Below are positions 9,479 to 17,603 of a stretch of 61,222 nt of DNA, piece by piece; position 1 is the stretch's first letter, and every line of letters starts with the position of its first letter. Origin of the DNA: Holophagaceae bacterium (lineage in GTDB: Bacteria; Acidobacteriota; Holophagae; Holophagales; Holophagaceae); the NCBI GenBank assembly GCA_017859955.1, contig JAFNAB010000021.1, positions 1 through 61,222 on the forward strand, written 5' to 3'. Both the position numbers and the translations under genes were made by a program. The notes under the pieces are model-generated. The model was not told the DNA's origin. It did not search any database and was given only the letters and a program-made list of their open reading frames with translations.

Positions 9479-9921
9479 CGATAGGCCGATACCTTGGACA
9501 GATCCGCCAGAGAGGGATGACCGGCCCCGGGTCCATACTTCCGCGCATGGCAGACCAGAGCCCTCATGGTCCAGACATTTAACGTGTAGCCATATTGAGA
9601 AGGCGGCTGTTCCGCCAGAGCCATCAGCCAGGCAATCGCCTCGGGAGGTCTCCCGGAACCGGAGCTCCGCCCCCTGCGTTCTTCCAGAGACTCCAGGACC
9701 CCCATGGCCAGGGCCTGGTCAATGATGCGAACGACTCTGGGGCGATTGACACGCAGGTACTTTACGACCATCGCCACACGGCTGCCCCCGGCATAGGCCA
9801 GGAGCACCTTGGCCCTCGTGATGCGGGATTCGCTTTCACGCTGCGAGTAGGCGATGGCGATAAGGTATTGGCGGGTCTTGTCGTCAAGAATCAAGGGCGC
9901 CCGCATGGAATGTCGTCCCAT
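9439..9921 (-). CDS. IS630-type helix-turn-helix protein, downstream of transhydroxylase pair 1
   Basis: 160 aa. Residues 1-85 match the DNA-binding front of IS630-family transposases: PLILDDKTRQYL, then RAKVLLAYAGGSRVAMVVK, NRPRVVRIIDQA and a GVLESLEERRGR tail. The second helical domain after SGSGRPPEA continues to residue 160. No DDE catalytic domain follows and no terminal inverted repeats are seen, so this is not an intact insertion sequence. The start at 9921 (MGRHSMR) is preceded by GGAG and is identical in its first seven residues to the protein at 42104-42388. Both genes follow a transhydroxylase small-subunit gene on the same strand. A domesticated DNA-binding regulator is the best inference. 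Confidence 0.7.
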   Translation of the reverse strand: MGRHSMRAPLILDDKTRQYLIAIAYSQRESESRITRAKVLLAYAGGSRVAMVVKYLRVNRPRVVRIIDQALAMGVLESLEERRGRSSGSGRPPEAIAWLMALAEQPPSQYGYTLNVWTMRALVCHARKYGPGAGHPSLADLSKVSAYRYFALQGRPFRAA

Positions 9922-10096
9922 GTTGTGCTCCAAAAGGTCATCGGCGTATATGACTCCCGAAGCCGTCGGCTTCGTGTGGGAAGGGAAGCCCCTCCCCACA
10001 CCCCGGCGTGAGAGCTCCCCGACAGACGATCCGACAGTAGGGACGGAATCGAGCCTGGGCCAGGGATGAGTTCAAATGATCGATCAGGATGATACT

Positions 10097-10132
10097 GGCG
10101 GCGCCCCGGGATTCGAACCCGGAGCGCCGCCT
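10097..10132 (-). other. tRNA T-arm-like minihelix after transhydroxylase small subunit 1
   Basis: On the minus strand, ten bases after the athS1 stop, GGCGGCGC-T-CCGGG, loop TTCGAAT, then CCCGG-G-GCGCCGCC forms a 14-bp stem with one U-G pair, and the next base completes GCCA. Loop and inner stem are those of a tRNA T-arm with 3' acceptor strand. The 5' half of a tRNA is absent because that DNA codes for the protein's C-terminus. It may be a terminator, a tRNA-like element or an attachment-site remnant. Confidence 0.5.
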
Positions 10133-10142
10133 CCGAAACAGG

Positions 10143-10979
10143 CTAGACGAAAAGAGTTCCGATGTTCTTGCTCTTGCCCAACTCCACGTCCACTCGCTGT
10201 GAGCGACGACCGTCCAGCTCAAGGTCAACCCCGTAGACCCCGCTGTCCTCGGGCAGCTTGTCGAAGCGGAAGTCTCCGAAGGCATCCGCCACGGCCTCGG
10301 CAATCTTGTCCTGCCCCCGGTAGAGACTGGCCTTGGCCCCCTTGGCGCAATCCACGATCTCGCCCTTCTTCACGGCAGCACTGCCCGCGATGAAGACCTT
10401 GTTGAAGCGGTAGAGATTCTTGTAGTAGACATTGGGTTTGGTACCCCGCTCGGGCTCCAGTTGCTCCAGGCCTTCCTCCTGGATCAGGCGGGCCAGCTCA
10501 CCCTCCTCCAGCTTCACCACCTTCAGTGCCCCGGCGAAGCAGGCCTGGGAGCATCGGGTCTGCTTCCAGCCGTCATCCAGAAGGTGGGCGCACATGGTGC
10601 ACTTCTGGGGAACGCTCTTCTCCTCGTTCCAGTAGATGGCGCCGTAGGGGCAGGACTTCAGCAGTTCCTTCTTGCCCTTGGCCTTCTCCTGATCGATGAG
10701 GACAATTCCATCGGGGCGGCGGGTGATGGCCCCCCCAGAGGCCTTCACACAGGGAGCATCCTGGCACTGCATGCAGGGGGATGGACGATAGGCCACATCG
10801 ATCAGGGGGTATTGTCCCCGCTCAGTACGGAGCACATCCATCCAGCGATGGCCGTGCAGGGGCTGGGACAGGGTATAGCCTGGCCAATCGTTACCTTCGT
10901 GCTCGTCCTTACAGGAGATCAGACAGTTATTGCAATCCCAGCACTTGGACACATCGATAATAAAATACCACTTGCTCAT
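10143..10979 (-). CDS. athS: Transhydroxylase-type molybdoenzyme, iron-sulfur small subunit (copy 1)
   Basis: Electron-transfer subunit of the DMSO-reductase superfamily, type of pyrogallol-phloroglucinol transhydroxylase beta (known size about 274 aa; here 278). Residues 1-190 carry four ferredoxin-type cysteine motifs: CWDCNNCLISC, CMQCQDAPC, then SCPYGAIYW, and CTMCAHLL with CSQACFAGALK. The last 80 residues (from about 195) form the beta-barrel domain seen in the transhydroxylase small subunit, including GDFRFDKLPEDSGVY. There is no twin-arginine signal, so it is cytoplasmic. It overlaps the large-subunit gene by four bases (ATGA). The partner's unusual pocket makes the exact reaction uncertain. 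Confidence 0.88.
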   Translation of the reverse strand: MSKWYFIIDVSKCWDCNNCLISCKDEHEGNDWPGYTLSQPLHGHRWMDVLRTERGQYPLIDVAYRPSPCMQCQDAPCVKASGGAITRRPDGIVLIDQEKAKGKKELLKSCPYGAIYWNEEKSVPQKCTMCAHLLDDGWKQTRCSQACFAGALKVVKLEEGELARLIQEEGLEQLEPERGTKPNVYYKNLYRFNKVFIAGSAAVKKGEIVDCAKGAKASLYRGQDKIAEAVADAFGDFRFDKLPEDSGVYGVDLELDGRRSQRVDVELGKSKNIGTLFV

Positions 10980-13942
10980 GAGAAGCTCTCCTCACCATTC
11001 CACTTGCAGACCTCAAGCAGGGTCGAATTGCACATGCCGTGCGACTTCTTGATGATCATGCGGCTCGGCGTCAGGCTGTTGATGCAGCCCCCGCGATCCA
11101 CAGTCTCACCGGGCTTGCCCATGGGGGCATAGACCGCGCAGGATTCGTAGGAGTGCACCACCCCGGGGGGGACGCGATCCGTGACCTGGGCCGCGCAGAC
11201 CACGGCACCCCGATCGTTGTAAAGCTTGATCAGATCGTTCTCCTTGATGCCACGGGCGGCGGCGTCCTGGCTGTTGATCCGGGCCACCCAGTAATACCAG
11301 CCGTCGATGAGCACGCGGTGGTCCTTGATGTCATTGATGACGCTGTCCTTGCCGTCCCCCATGGTATGGAAGGAGAACTTGGGGTGGGGCGAGAGCAGCT
11401 GGAGAGGATACTTCGCGAAGAGCTCGGTGGTGTTCGGCCCCTCCCAGGACTGGCGGTATTTCATGACCGGCGGGCGCTCGGGATCATCGGGATCGAAGCG
11501 TTTGAGACTGGAGGACTCGAACTCGATCTTGCCGGTCTGGGTTCCGAGCCCCTTGCGGAAGCCATCGGTGTAGTCGCCGGGCAGAGGCGTGAGTTCCGGG
11601 GTGTCCTTGGGGCGCCCTTCGTAGAACCAGCGATAGGACACGGGGTCCCGACGGTCCTCCGGCAGGGGCGGGACCACGTAGTAGCCGCGCTTGAGGAACT
11701 TCTTCCAGGACATTTTGCGGGGCACGTCGGTGGCTGCGAAGTAGCGCTTGCACCAGTCGAACTCGGAAGCCCCCTCGGTAAAGGCAGAGGTGACCCCCAG
11801 GCGGTCCGCCAGCTCCTTGAAAATCTGGTAATCGGGCTTGGATTCGCCCAAGGGTTCGATGGCCTTGTGCTGCATCACGATCACGCGATGGTTGCTCTGG
11901 GTGAAGGAGTGCTGGATGTAGCCGCCACAGTTGGCGTGCTCGCCGATATCCCAGCGCTCGAAGTTGGTGCAGGCCGGCAGGATGATATCAGCGTATTTGG
12001 CCTCACCCTCGAACCAGATGGACTGGTTCACCACACACTCCAGGCTTTCGGAGCGGTACATTTTGGCGTAGCGGTTGGTGTCCACCATGGTGCCGAAGTG
12101 GGAGCCGCCGTACTTGTAGTAGAGCGAGACCTTGGAGTGCCCCGGTGAGGGATAACCGTATTTGAAGAACTGGCCCTCGATGGTGCGGGGGTCCGTGGGG
12201 TAGCCTTCGCAGTGGCCCTCCATGATGGCCTCGGGGATCTTGAGACGGGGCACGGTCTGCTGGACGGTGTTCATGGACGGGGTCTGGGGCATGCGCTGAT
12301 ACATGTTGACCAGGGCGCCGGTCCCCTGAGTGTCGGCGGACATGCCGCCCTCTGAGTAGCCGGGCCAGAAGAAGCGGGTATCCACCGGCGTTCCCTGCTG
12401 AAGGCCGCCCATGTTGACACCGGGCTTGCCCAGTCCCTGCATGCCCATGAGGTAGACCATGCCACGGGCCCAATCGGTGCCCGTGGACTGACGGCAGGCA
12501 CCACCAAAGGCGACGATGCCCCCGGAAGCCAGGTAGGTCCGCTTGGTGCCCCACTCCCGAGCCAGGGCCCGGAGGTCCTTGGCGGGGATGCCGGTCTCGG
12601 CCTCCTGCCACTCGGGGCTCTTGGGGATGCCATCATCCTCGCCCAGGACATGGGTCTTCCACTTATCGAAGCCGTGGGTGCGGGTGGCGACGTATTCCTT
12701 ATCGTAGAGGTCCTCGGTGATCCAGACGTAGGCAATGGCCAGAACCATGGCGTTGTCGGTGCCGGGCTTGGGGGCCAGCCACTTCCCGGGGAAGAGGGCA
12801 GCGGTGTGGTTGTAGTAGGGGTCGATGTGGACCACAGGGATATTCAGATCCTTGAGCCACTGACGACGGATGGTGCCGTCACCGGCGCCGTACACGCCAC
12901 TGGTGGCCTCAGGATCGCTGGACCAGAACACCACCATCTCGGCGTTCTGCATGAGATCCTCGACGGTGTTGTAGGTCTCGCCGCCGCCGTTGTGGGCGGT
13001 CTGGCCCCAGTGGTGGGAGGCGCCCCAGTACCAGCCCTCCCAGCTGTCCGGATTGTGACCCACGGGGGTGAAGCCCAGGGTGTTGAAGAAGCGGAGCCTG
13101 GCGCTGAGCCAGTAGCCGATGGCACCCCAGGTGTGGTGGGAGCCGCTGCCATTGAGGATGGCGCCGGGTCCGTGGACCTGCTTGGCGTGCTTGATCTCCT
13201 TGGCCACGATATCCAGGGCCTCGTCCCAGGAGATGCGCTCATAGCCGGAAATGCCGCGATTCTGGGGATTGCGTTCGCCATTGGGATCGAAGTCAACCCG
13301 CTTCATGGGGTAGAGGAGGCGATCCTTGGAATAGATCATGGACTTCCAGGCCAGGCCGTAGGGGCTGAGGGTGGCCTTCTTGGGAGGGCTGAACTTCTTG
13401 CCATGGGCGGTGATCACCCAGGGATCAGCATCCTCGTCATCGAAGTCCATGGGGGTGATGCGGATGATCTTGCCGTCCTTGACGTAGACGAAAACAGGAC
13501 CGCCGTTGGTACAGTTGGTGTAGCGGGTGACCCCTTTGCCCATGTCCACGCCATAGTCGGCGCCGAGATCGAGCATCATGTTCATGGTTTCGGAGAACCA
13601 GACCACATCTTCGTCGCTCCCCCGGGTCTCCAACTGGAAGGCCTTGACGGCACTGATGAAGTCCATCTGGTCCTTGAAGGGACTCAGGAAGCGACAGGCG
13701 GTGGCGGCATCCTCAAAGGAGAGCACCACATCAGGATTCGGATGGATCCCTGCCGTGGAACTCACCTTGCCATCCTTGAAGGTGAAAGCCCTTCCCTGGG
13801 AGTTGTCCCGCAGCTGGAACTGGGCCACCAGGTTCTTCTCGGCCAGCCTCTTCTGGAATTCCGGATACCACTTGGCAGCCAAGCGCATCACCTTCTCCAT
13901 GCCGTAGAGCACGACGGAGAATTGGGTCTTATCAAACACCAT
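10976..13942 (-). CDS. athL: SCP2-like domain fused to transhydroxylase-type molybdopterin oxidoreductase (large subunit, copy 1)
   Basis: 988 aa, against about 860 for the other two copies. Residues 1-125 are extra and resemble an SCP2 sterol-carrier fold (FQLRDNSQGRAFTFKDGKV, VVLSFEDAATACRFL). From about 138 the bis-MGD oxidoreductase begins (RYTNCTNGGPVFVYVKDGKI). There is no N-terminal [4Fe-4S] cysteine set, as in transhydroxylase. The molybdenum serine is expected at S300 in HNPDSWEGW, with the histidine pair at 269-270. Compared with copies 2 and 3, the conserved arginine of GYR is W278 and the GGW tryptophan is phenylalanine (AFGGACR). A different phenolic substrate or reaction is therefore likely. 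AGGAGG sits before the ATG, and a sigma-54 promoter and operators lie upstream. The hydrophobic SCP2 pocket might bind substrate, which is speculation. Confidence 0.85.
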   Translation of the reverse strand: MVFDKTQFSVVLYGMEKVMRLAAKWYPEFQKRLAEKNLVAQFQLRDNSQGRAFTFKDGKVSSTAGIHPNPDVVLSFEDAATACRFLSPFKDQMDFISAVKAFQLETRGSDEDVVWFSETMNMMLDLGADYGVDMGKGVTRYTNCTNGGPVFVYVKDGKIIRITPMDFDDEDADPWVITAHGKKFSPPKKATLSPYGLAWKSMIYSKDRLLYPMKRVDFDPNGERNPQNRGISGYERISWDEALDIVAKEIKHAKQVHGPGAILNGSGSHHTWGAIGYWLSARLRFFNTLGFTPVGHNPDSWEGWYWGASHHWGQTAHNGGGETYNTVEDLMQNAEMVVFWSSDPEATSGVYGAGDGTIRRQWLKDLNIPVVHIDPYYNHTAALFPGKWLAPKPGTDNAMVLAIAYVWITEDLYDKEYVATRTHGFDKWKTHVLGEDDGIPKSPEWQEAETGIPAKDLRALAREWGTKRTYLASGGIVAFGGACRQSTGTDWARGMVYLMGMQGLGKPGVNMGGLQQGTPVDTRFFWPGYSEGGMSADTQGTGALVNMYQRMPQTPSMNTVQQTVPRLKIPEAIMEGHCEGYPTDPRTIEGQFFKYGYPSPGHSKVSLYYKYGGSHFGTMVDTNRYAKMYRSESLECVVNQSIWFEGEAKYADIILPACTNFERWDIGEHANCGGYIQHSFTQSNHRVIVMQHKAIEPLGESKPDYQIFKELADRLGVTSAFTEGASEFDWCKRYFAATDVPRKMSWKKFLKRGYYVVPPLPEDRRDPVSYRWFYEGRPKDTPELTPLPGDYTDGFRKGLGTQTGKIEFESSSLKRFDPDDPERPPVMKYRQSWEGPNTTELFAKYPLQLLSPHPKFSFHTMGDGKDSVINDIKDHRVLIDGWYYWVARINSQDAAARGIKENDLIKLYNDRGAVVCAAQVTDRVPPGVVHSYESCAVYAPMGKPGETVDRGGCINSLTPSRMIIKKSHGMCNSTLLEVCKWNGEESFS

Positions 13943-14006
13943 GGAGAAACCTCCTGCAGTTCATTTCGGACACAAGGGAAGAGTTGAATATCATTCACGC
14001 CCTTTT

Positions 14007-14022
14007 AGCCAGAGGCATGCCA
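14007..14022 (-). promoter_or_regulatory. Sigma-54 promoter for the SCP2-transhydroxylase operon
   Basis: Read on the minus strand: TGGCATGCCTCTGGCT. This matches the -24/-12 form TGGCACG-N4-TTGCW with one mismatch in each element and correct spacing. It would start RNA near 13996, about 55 bases before the athL1 ATG. The divergent gene encodes a sigma-54 activator. Confidence 0.65.
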
Positions 14023-14074
14023 AAAACCCAACCACAGTCTTAACTGCCCTTAAACAATCAGCCCGACCTTGATA

Positions 14075-14139
14075 TTGCCAAATAAGGCAGTCGACATTGC
14101 CAATTATGGCAATACACTAAGACGTTGCCAAATACGACA
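14075..14139. promoter_or_regulatory. Triple TTGCCA operator, activator binding sites
   Basis: Three related sites: TTGCCAAATAAGGCA (14075-14089), the palindrome TTGCCAATTATGGCAA (14097-14112) and TTGCCAAATACGACA (14125-14139). They lie 75-140 bases upstream of the predicted sigma-54 start and directly in front of the activator gene. This is the classic position of enhancer-type sites and would also allow autoregulation. Confidence 0.65.
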
Positions 14140-14158
14140 CCCCACCACCGGAGGACCC

Positions 14159-15691
14159 ATGAGGGAGCAGGACGAGTCCTTTTTCAGGGAAGTGACCTTG
14201 CGGGTCTGCAGTAGCCTGGATATCGAGACCGCCATGCAACGCACCTTCCCTTGCCTGGCGGCCGCCATGCCCCTCGAAGAAATGCGTCTGGACGTCTTCG
14301 ATCAGAACCTGGGAGCCATCCGGCGGATCGCCCATGTATCTGCCGCAGGCATCGAACCAGCCGGAGCCATCTTCCCCCTTCCGGAGACCCTATGGGACTG
14401 GTGGCAGAACCAACAGGGCCCGGTCATCGTGAGTTCAGAAAATACCGTACTCCCCCCAGCCATGGGCAAGATCATGGCTGTGGAGGGTTACTCCGAGATC
14501 ATCCTGCCCCTTCGCATCGAGGAAAAGCTCTTCGGCACCCTGGTTCTCCGCGCCAAGGGCGAGGGCTGGTACACCCCCGATCATGCAGAACTTTTGGCCT
14601 CCGTTTCCGACCCCTTCGCCATCGCCCTATGGAATGCCTTGGCCCACCAGGAACTGATCCGCCACAAGGAGGAATTGCTGGATGACAAGCACTTCCTGAG
14701 CCGGGAAATGGCCCATATCACCACCAAGGACATTATCGGAGGCCGAGGAGGACTGAAGCATGTGGTAGAGATGGTCCGCCAGGTCGCACCCCTCAGCAAC
14801 ACAGTCCTCATCATGGGCGAGACCGGCGTGGGCAAGGAGGTCATCGCCAGCGCAATCCACTTTGCCTCACCTCGCAGGGAGGGTCCCTTCATCAAGGTCA
14901 ACTGCGGCGCCATCCCGGAAAGCCTCATCGATAGCGAGCTCTTCGGCTACGAGAAAGGGGCCTTCACCGGAGCCACGAATTCGAACCGTGGACGCTTTGA
15001 GCGGGCCGAAGGGGGCACCCTCTTCCTGGACGAGATCGGTGAATTGTCCCCCCAGGCCCAGGTACGGCTGCTGCGGGTGCTCCAGTCGCGGGAAATCGAA
15101 CGCGTAGGCGGCACCCGCACCATTCGAGTGGATGTCCGGGTCATCGCAGCGACCCACCGGAACCTTGAGCAGATGGTCTCCGACCACCGATTCCGGGAAG
15201 ACCTCTGGTACCGCATCAACGTTTTCCCCATCATTGTCCCGCCCCTCAGGCAGCGCAAAGAAGACCTCCCCGCCCTGATGCGCCACTTTGTATCAGTCAA
15301 GGGCCGGGAGCTCGGCATGCCAGAACCCCCGTCCATCGCCCCTGGTGCCCTGGTGCGACTGGGCGAGTACGACTGGCCGGGCAATGTCCGTGAGCTCGAA
15401 AACCTGGTGGAGAGAGAACTTATCCGCCACCCCCAGGGCCCCCTGCTCTTTGATACCCTCCTGTCTGCCCCTTCCCAATCCGGAAGCCTCGAACCATCAA
15501 CCCAAGGCCCCACAAACCTGGACGAAGTCACCGCCCGGCACATCGCGTCGGTACTCCGTCAGACTGCGGGCAAGATTCACGGCCCCGGTGGCGCGGCCGA
15601 ACTCCTGGGCATCAACGCCAGCACCCTCCGGAACCGGATGCAGAAGCTGGGAATCCCCTATGGACGAAAGTCGACAACGCCCGCCGGTTGA
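14159..15691 (+). CDS. Sigma-54-dependent transcriptional activator (GAF-AAA+-Fis)
   Basis: 510 aa. Residues 10-165 form a GAF-type sensor, 195-435 the AAA+ ATPase (Walker A GETGVGKE at 220-227, sigma-54 contact loop GAFTGA at 267-272, Walker B GGTLFLDEIGE), and 465-505 a Fis-type HTH (GGAAELLGINASTLRNRMQK). There is no receiver domain, so it senses a ligand directly, like FhlA-class or phenol-type activators. I start at the ATG at 14159 because GGAGG lies just before it; the upstream part of the frame covers the operator repeats. Probably the activator of the divergent SCP2-transhydroxylase genes, and first gene of a five-gene operon reaching 18485. Confidence 0.92.
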   Translation: MREQDESFFREVTLRVCSSLDIETAMQRTFPCLAAAMPLEEMRLDVFDQNLGAIRRIAHVSAAGIEPAGAIFPLPETLWDWWQNQQGPVIVSSENTVLPPAMGKIMAVEGYSEIILPLRIEEKLFGTLVLRAKGEGWYTPDHAELLASVSDPFAIALWNALAHQELIRHKEELLDDKHFLSREMAHITTKDIIGGRGGLKHVVEMVRQVAPLSNTVLIMGETGVGKEVIASAIHFASPRREGPFIKVNCGAIPESLIDSELFGYEKGAFTGATNSNRGRFERAEGGTLFLDEIGELSPQAQVRLLRVLQSREIERVGGTRTIRVDVRVIAATHRNLEQMVSDHRFREDLWYRINVFPIIVPPLRQRKEDLPALMRHFVSVKGRELGMPEPPSIAPGALVRLGEYDWPGNVRELENLVERELIRHPQGPLLFDTLLSAPSQSGSLEPSTQGPTNLDEVTARHIASVLRQTAGKIHGPGGAAELLGINASTLRNRMQKLGIPYGRKSTTPAG

Positions 15692-15726
15692 GCCCTGGCA
15701 ATCCCACCCACGAAAGGAACACCCTC

Positions 15727-16257
15727 ATGAAAATCATCGGTCTGGTTGGCTGGAGCGGAAGCGGAAAGACAACCCTCATGGTGGAGCTCCTGCCCCTGAT
15801 CAGGCAGGCTGGCATCAAGGTTTCGACCATGAAGCATGCCCACCACTACTTCGATGTGGACAAACCGGGGAAGGATTCCCACCGCCACCGGGAAGCCGGG
15901 GCTTCGGAGGTCCTGATCGTCTCGACGGCCCGATGGGTACTCATGCACGAGTCCAGGGATGAAGAGGAACCAACCATCGAATCGCTCATCCAGCGCATGA
16001 CACCGGTGGACCTTCTGCTCATCGAGGGATTCAAGACACACCCCCACCCCAAGATCGAGATTCATCGCGCATCCGAAGGGAAACCAATCCTGCAACCGGA
16101 AGATCCCGATATCATCGCCGTGGCCAGTGATACCCTACTACCCGATTTAAAGGTTCCCGTGCTTGACTTGAACGCCCCGGGAACGATTGTTCAGTTCATC
16201 CTCGATTACACAGGCCTGGGAGATCCCCATGAACGTGCTCATCGTATATGCCCATGA
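15727..16257 (+). CDS. mobB: Molybdopterin-guanine dinucleotide biosynthesis protein B
   Basis: 176-aa P-loop protein. MKIIGLVGWSGSGKTTLM contains the Walker A site near residues 8-15, followed by KVSTMKHAHH and the HRHREAGASE segment typical of MobB. LLLIEGFKTHPHPKIEIHR is the family signature. MobB assists MobA in attaching GMP to molybdopterin, giving the MGD cofactor that the transhydroxylase-type enzymes need. AAGGA precedes the chosen ATG. The gene overlaps the next one by 29 bases, so it belongs to the sigma-54 activator operon. No mobA is seen in the window. Confidence 0.92.
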   Translation: MKIIGLVGWSGSGKTTLMVELLPLIRQAGIKVSTMKHAHHYFDVDKPGKDSHRHREAGASEVLIVSTARWVLMHESRDEEEPTIESLIQRMTPVDLLLIEGFKTHPHPKIEIHRASEGKPILQPEDPDIIAVASDTLLPDLKVPVLDLNAPGTIVQFILDYTGLGDPHERAHRICP

Positions 16258-16942
16258 GGAACCCCATTCCTTCAATGCCGCACTGAAAAACACCGCCATC
16301 CGGCACTTCGAAAGCCGAGGCCACAAGGTCGTGGTCTCGGATCTCTACCGTATGAAGTTCAAAGCGGTGGCAGACGGCGATGACTTTCTGGAGCGCCGGA
16401 ACAAGTATGTGCTGACGCGGCAGCACGAGGAGGCCAAGGCTCACGAACTGGGCACCCTCTCCCATGACATCCTGCTGGAGCAGAAGAAGGTCCACGAATG
16501 CGATCTCCTGATCCTCCAGTTTCCCCTGTGGTGGTTCTCCATGCCGGCAATCCTCAAGGGATGGGTCGATCGGGTCATGACCCTGGGATTCGCCTACGGA
16601 AACGGGAAATGGTACGACAGGGGTGGACTCCAGGGCCGCAGGGCCATGCTCTCCATCACCACCGGGGGGCCAGAGCACTACTACTCCGAACGCGGTATCA
16701 ACGGTGACCTGGAAAGGATCCTCTACCCCATCCACCACGGAATCCTATTCTTCTGCGGTTTCACGGTCCTGCCTCCCCACGTGGCCTGGAGTCCCGCCCA
16801 CATCGACAAATCGACACGACATCAGCTGATCGAGGCCTATGAAAAACATCTGAGTGGCATCGAAGGGGCAGAGCCGATGTGTTTCCACCCCCTTTCCCAC
16901 TACGGTGAGGACTTGAGGCTCAAGGAGGAATTCAACCCATGA
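16229..16942 (+). CDS. NAD(P)H-dependent flavodoxin-fold oxidoreductase (NQO1/MdaB type)
   Basis: 237 aa with the flavodoxin_2 fold. The N-terminus MNVLIVYAHEEPHSFNAAL is the FMN/FAD phosphate loop. LQFPLWWFSMPAILKGWVDR and TTGGPEHYY are typical of quinone reductases such as NQO1 and MdaB. Such enzymes make two-electron reductions of quinones or other aromatic acceptors in the cytoplasm. I place the start at 16229, with GGGAG upstream, inside the end of mobB. The ATGA overlap with the nitroreductase-like gene shows co-translation. The neighbours suggest a role in a redox step on an aromatic or quinone intermediate linked to the SCP2-transhydroxylase. Substrate not identifiable. Confidence 0.82.
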   Translation: MNVLIVYAHEEPHSFNAALKNTAIRHFESRGHKVVVSDLYRMKFKAVADGDDFLERRNKYVLTRQHEEAKAHELGTLSHDILLEQKKVHECDLLILQFPLWWFSMPAILKGWVDRVMTLGFAYGNGKWYDRGGLQGRRAMLSITTGGPEHYYSERGINGDLERILYPIHHGILFFCGFTVLPPHVAWSPAHIDKSTRHQLIEAYEKHLSGIEGAEPMCFHPLSHYGEDLRLKEEFNP

Positions 16943-17586
16943 GCCACCCCACCCAGGAATTGCTGGAAGCCCTCCACTGGCGCTATGCCACCAAGGTGTT
17001 CGACAGGACCCGCCCATTGGCCGATGCGGACTGGGACACCCTCAAAGAGGCTTTGACCCTTTCCGCCAGTTCCTACGGCATGCAACCTTACCGTTTTGTC
17101 ATCCCCAGAGATCCAGAGCTCAGAAAACAGCTCCGGGAGGCCTCAAGGGGGCAGGCCCAGGTGACTGACGCCAGCCATCTCGTGGTTTTCGCGGCCAGGG
17201 ATGAGATCAATGCCGGGGACGTGGACCACTTCCTGGCGAGCCTGGCCAAGACCCGCGGCGTTCCCCTGGAAAAGCTGGAAGGCTTCCGATCCACCCTCAC
17301 CGGCGACCTGGTAGAAGGTCCCCGTGCTGCCATCGCCGGACACTGGGCTGCCCGCCAGGCCTACCTGGCCCTGGGCAACCTTCTCGCCAGCGCAGCCCTG
17401 CTGCACATTGATGCTTGCCCGATGGAAGGATTCAGCCCAGCCCGCTACGACGCGATCCTTGGACTGCGGGGTACCGGCTATCACACGGTCTGCATCTGCG
17501 CCCTCGGGTACCGCGCCCCAGAGGACGCCTATGCCCAGGCCCCCAAGTTCCGCTTTCCCGCCGAGGAGCTATTCGTCATAAAATAG
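16939..17586 (+). CDS. Nitroreductase-family NAD(P)H oxidoreductase (NfsB-like)
   Basis: 215 aa, the usual size for an FMN-binding nitroreductase. Motifs include HWRYATKVFD at the N-terminus, ASSYGMQPYRFVIP at the FMN site, and the helical AYLALGNLLASAALLHIDACPMEGF-type segment (only partly quoted) around residues 135-165, ending in CICALGYRAPEDAYA. The family reduces quinones, nitro groups, enones or flavins. It starts in an ATGA overlap with the flavodoxin-like gene and lies 17 bases before the LysR gene, so it is part of the same operon. A ring- or quinone-reduction function beside the molybdoenzyme is inferred, not shown. Confidence 0.83.
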   Translation: MSHPTQELLEALHWRYATKVFDRTRPLADADWDTLKEALTLSASSYGMQPYRFVIPRDPELRKQLREASRGQAQVTDASHLVVFAARDEINAGDVDHFLASLAKTRGVPLEKLEGFRSTLTGDLVEGPRAAIAGHWAARQAYLALGNLLASAALLHIDACPMEGFSPARYDAILGLRGTGYHTVCICALGYRAPEDAYAQAPKFRFPAEELFVIK

Positions 17587-17603
17587 CCTCCCCGGAGGAA
17601 AAC

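Noticed and set aside
9439-9921. An intact IS630 insertion sequence
   Set aside because: No DDE domain, no terminal inverted repeats and no target duplication are visible; the gene sits in a conserved operon position.
10097-10190. A complete tRNA gene on the minus strand
   Set aside because: Only the T-arm and 3' acceptor part can be drawn; the required 5' half overlaps coding DNA and does not pair.
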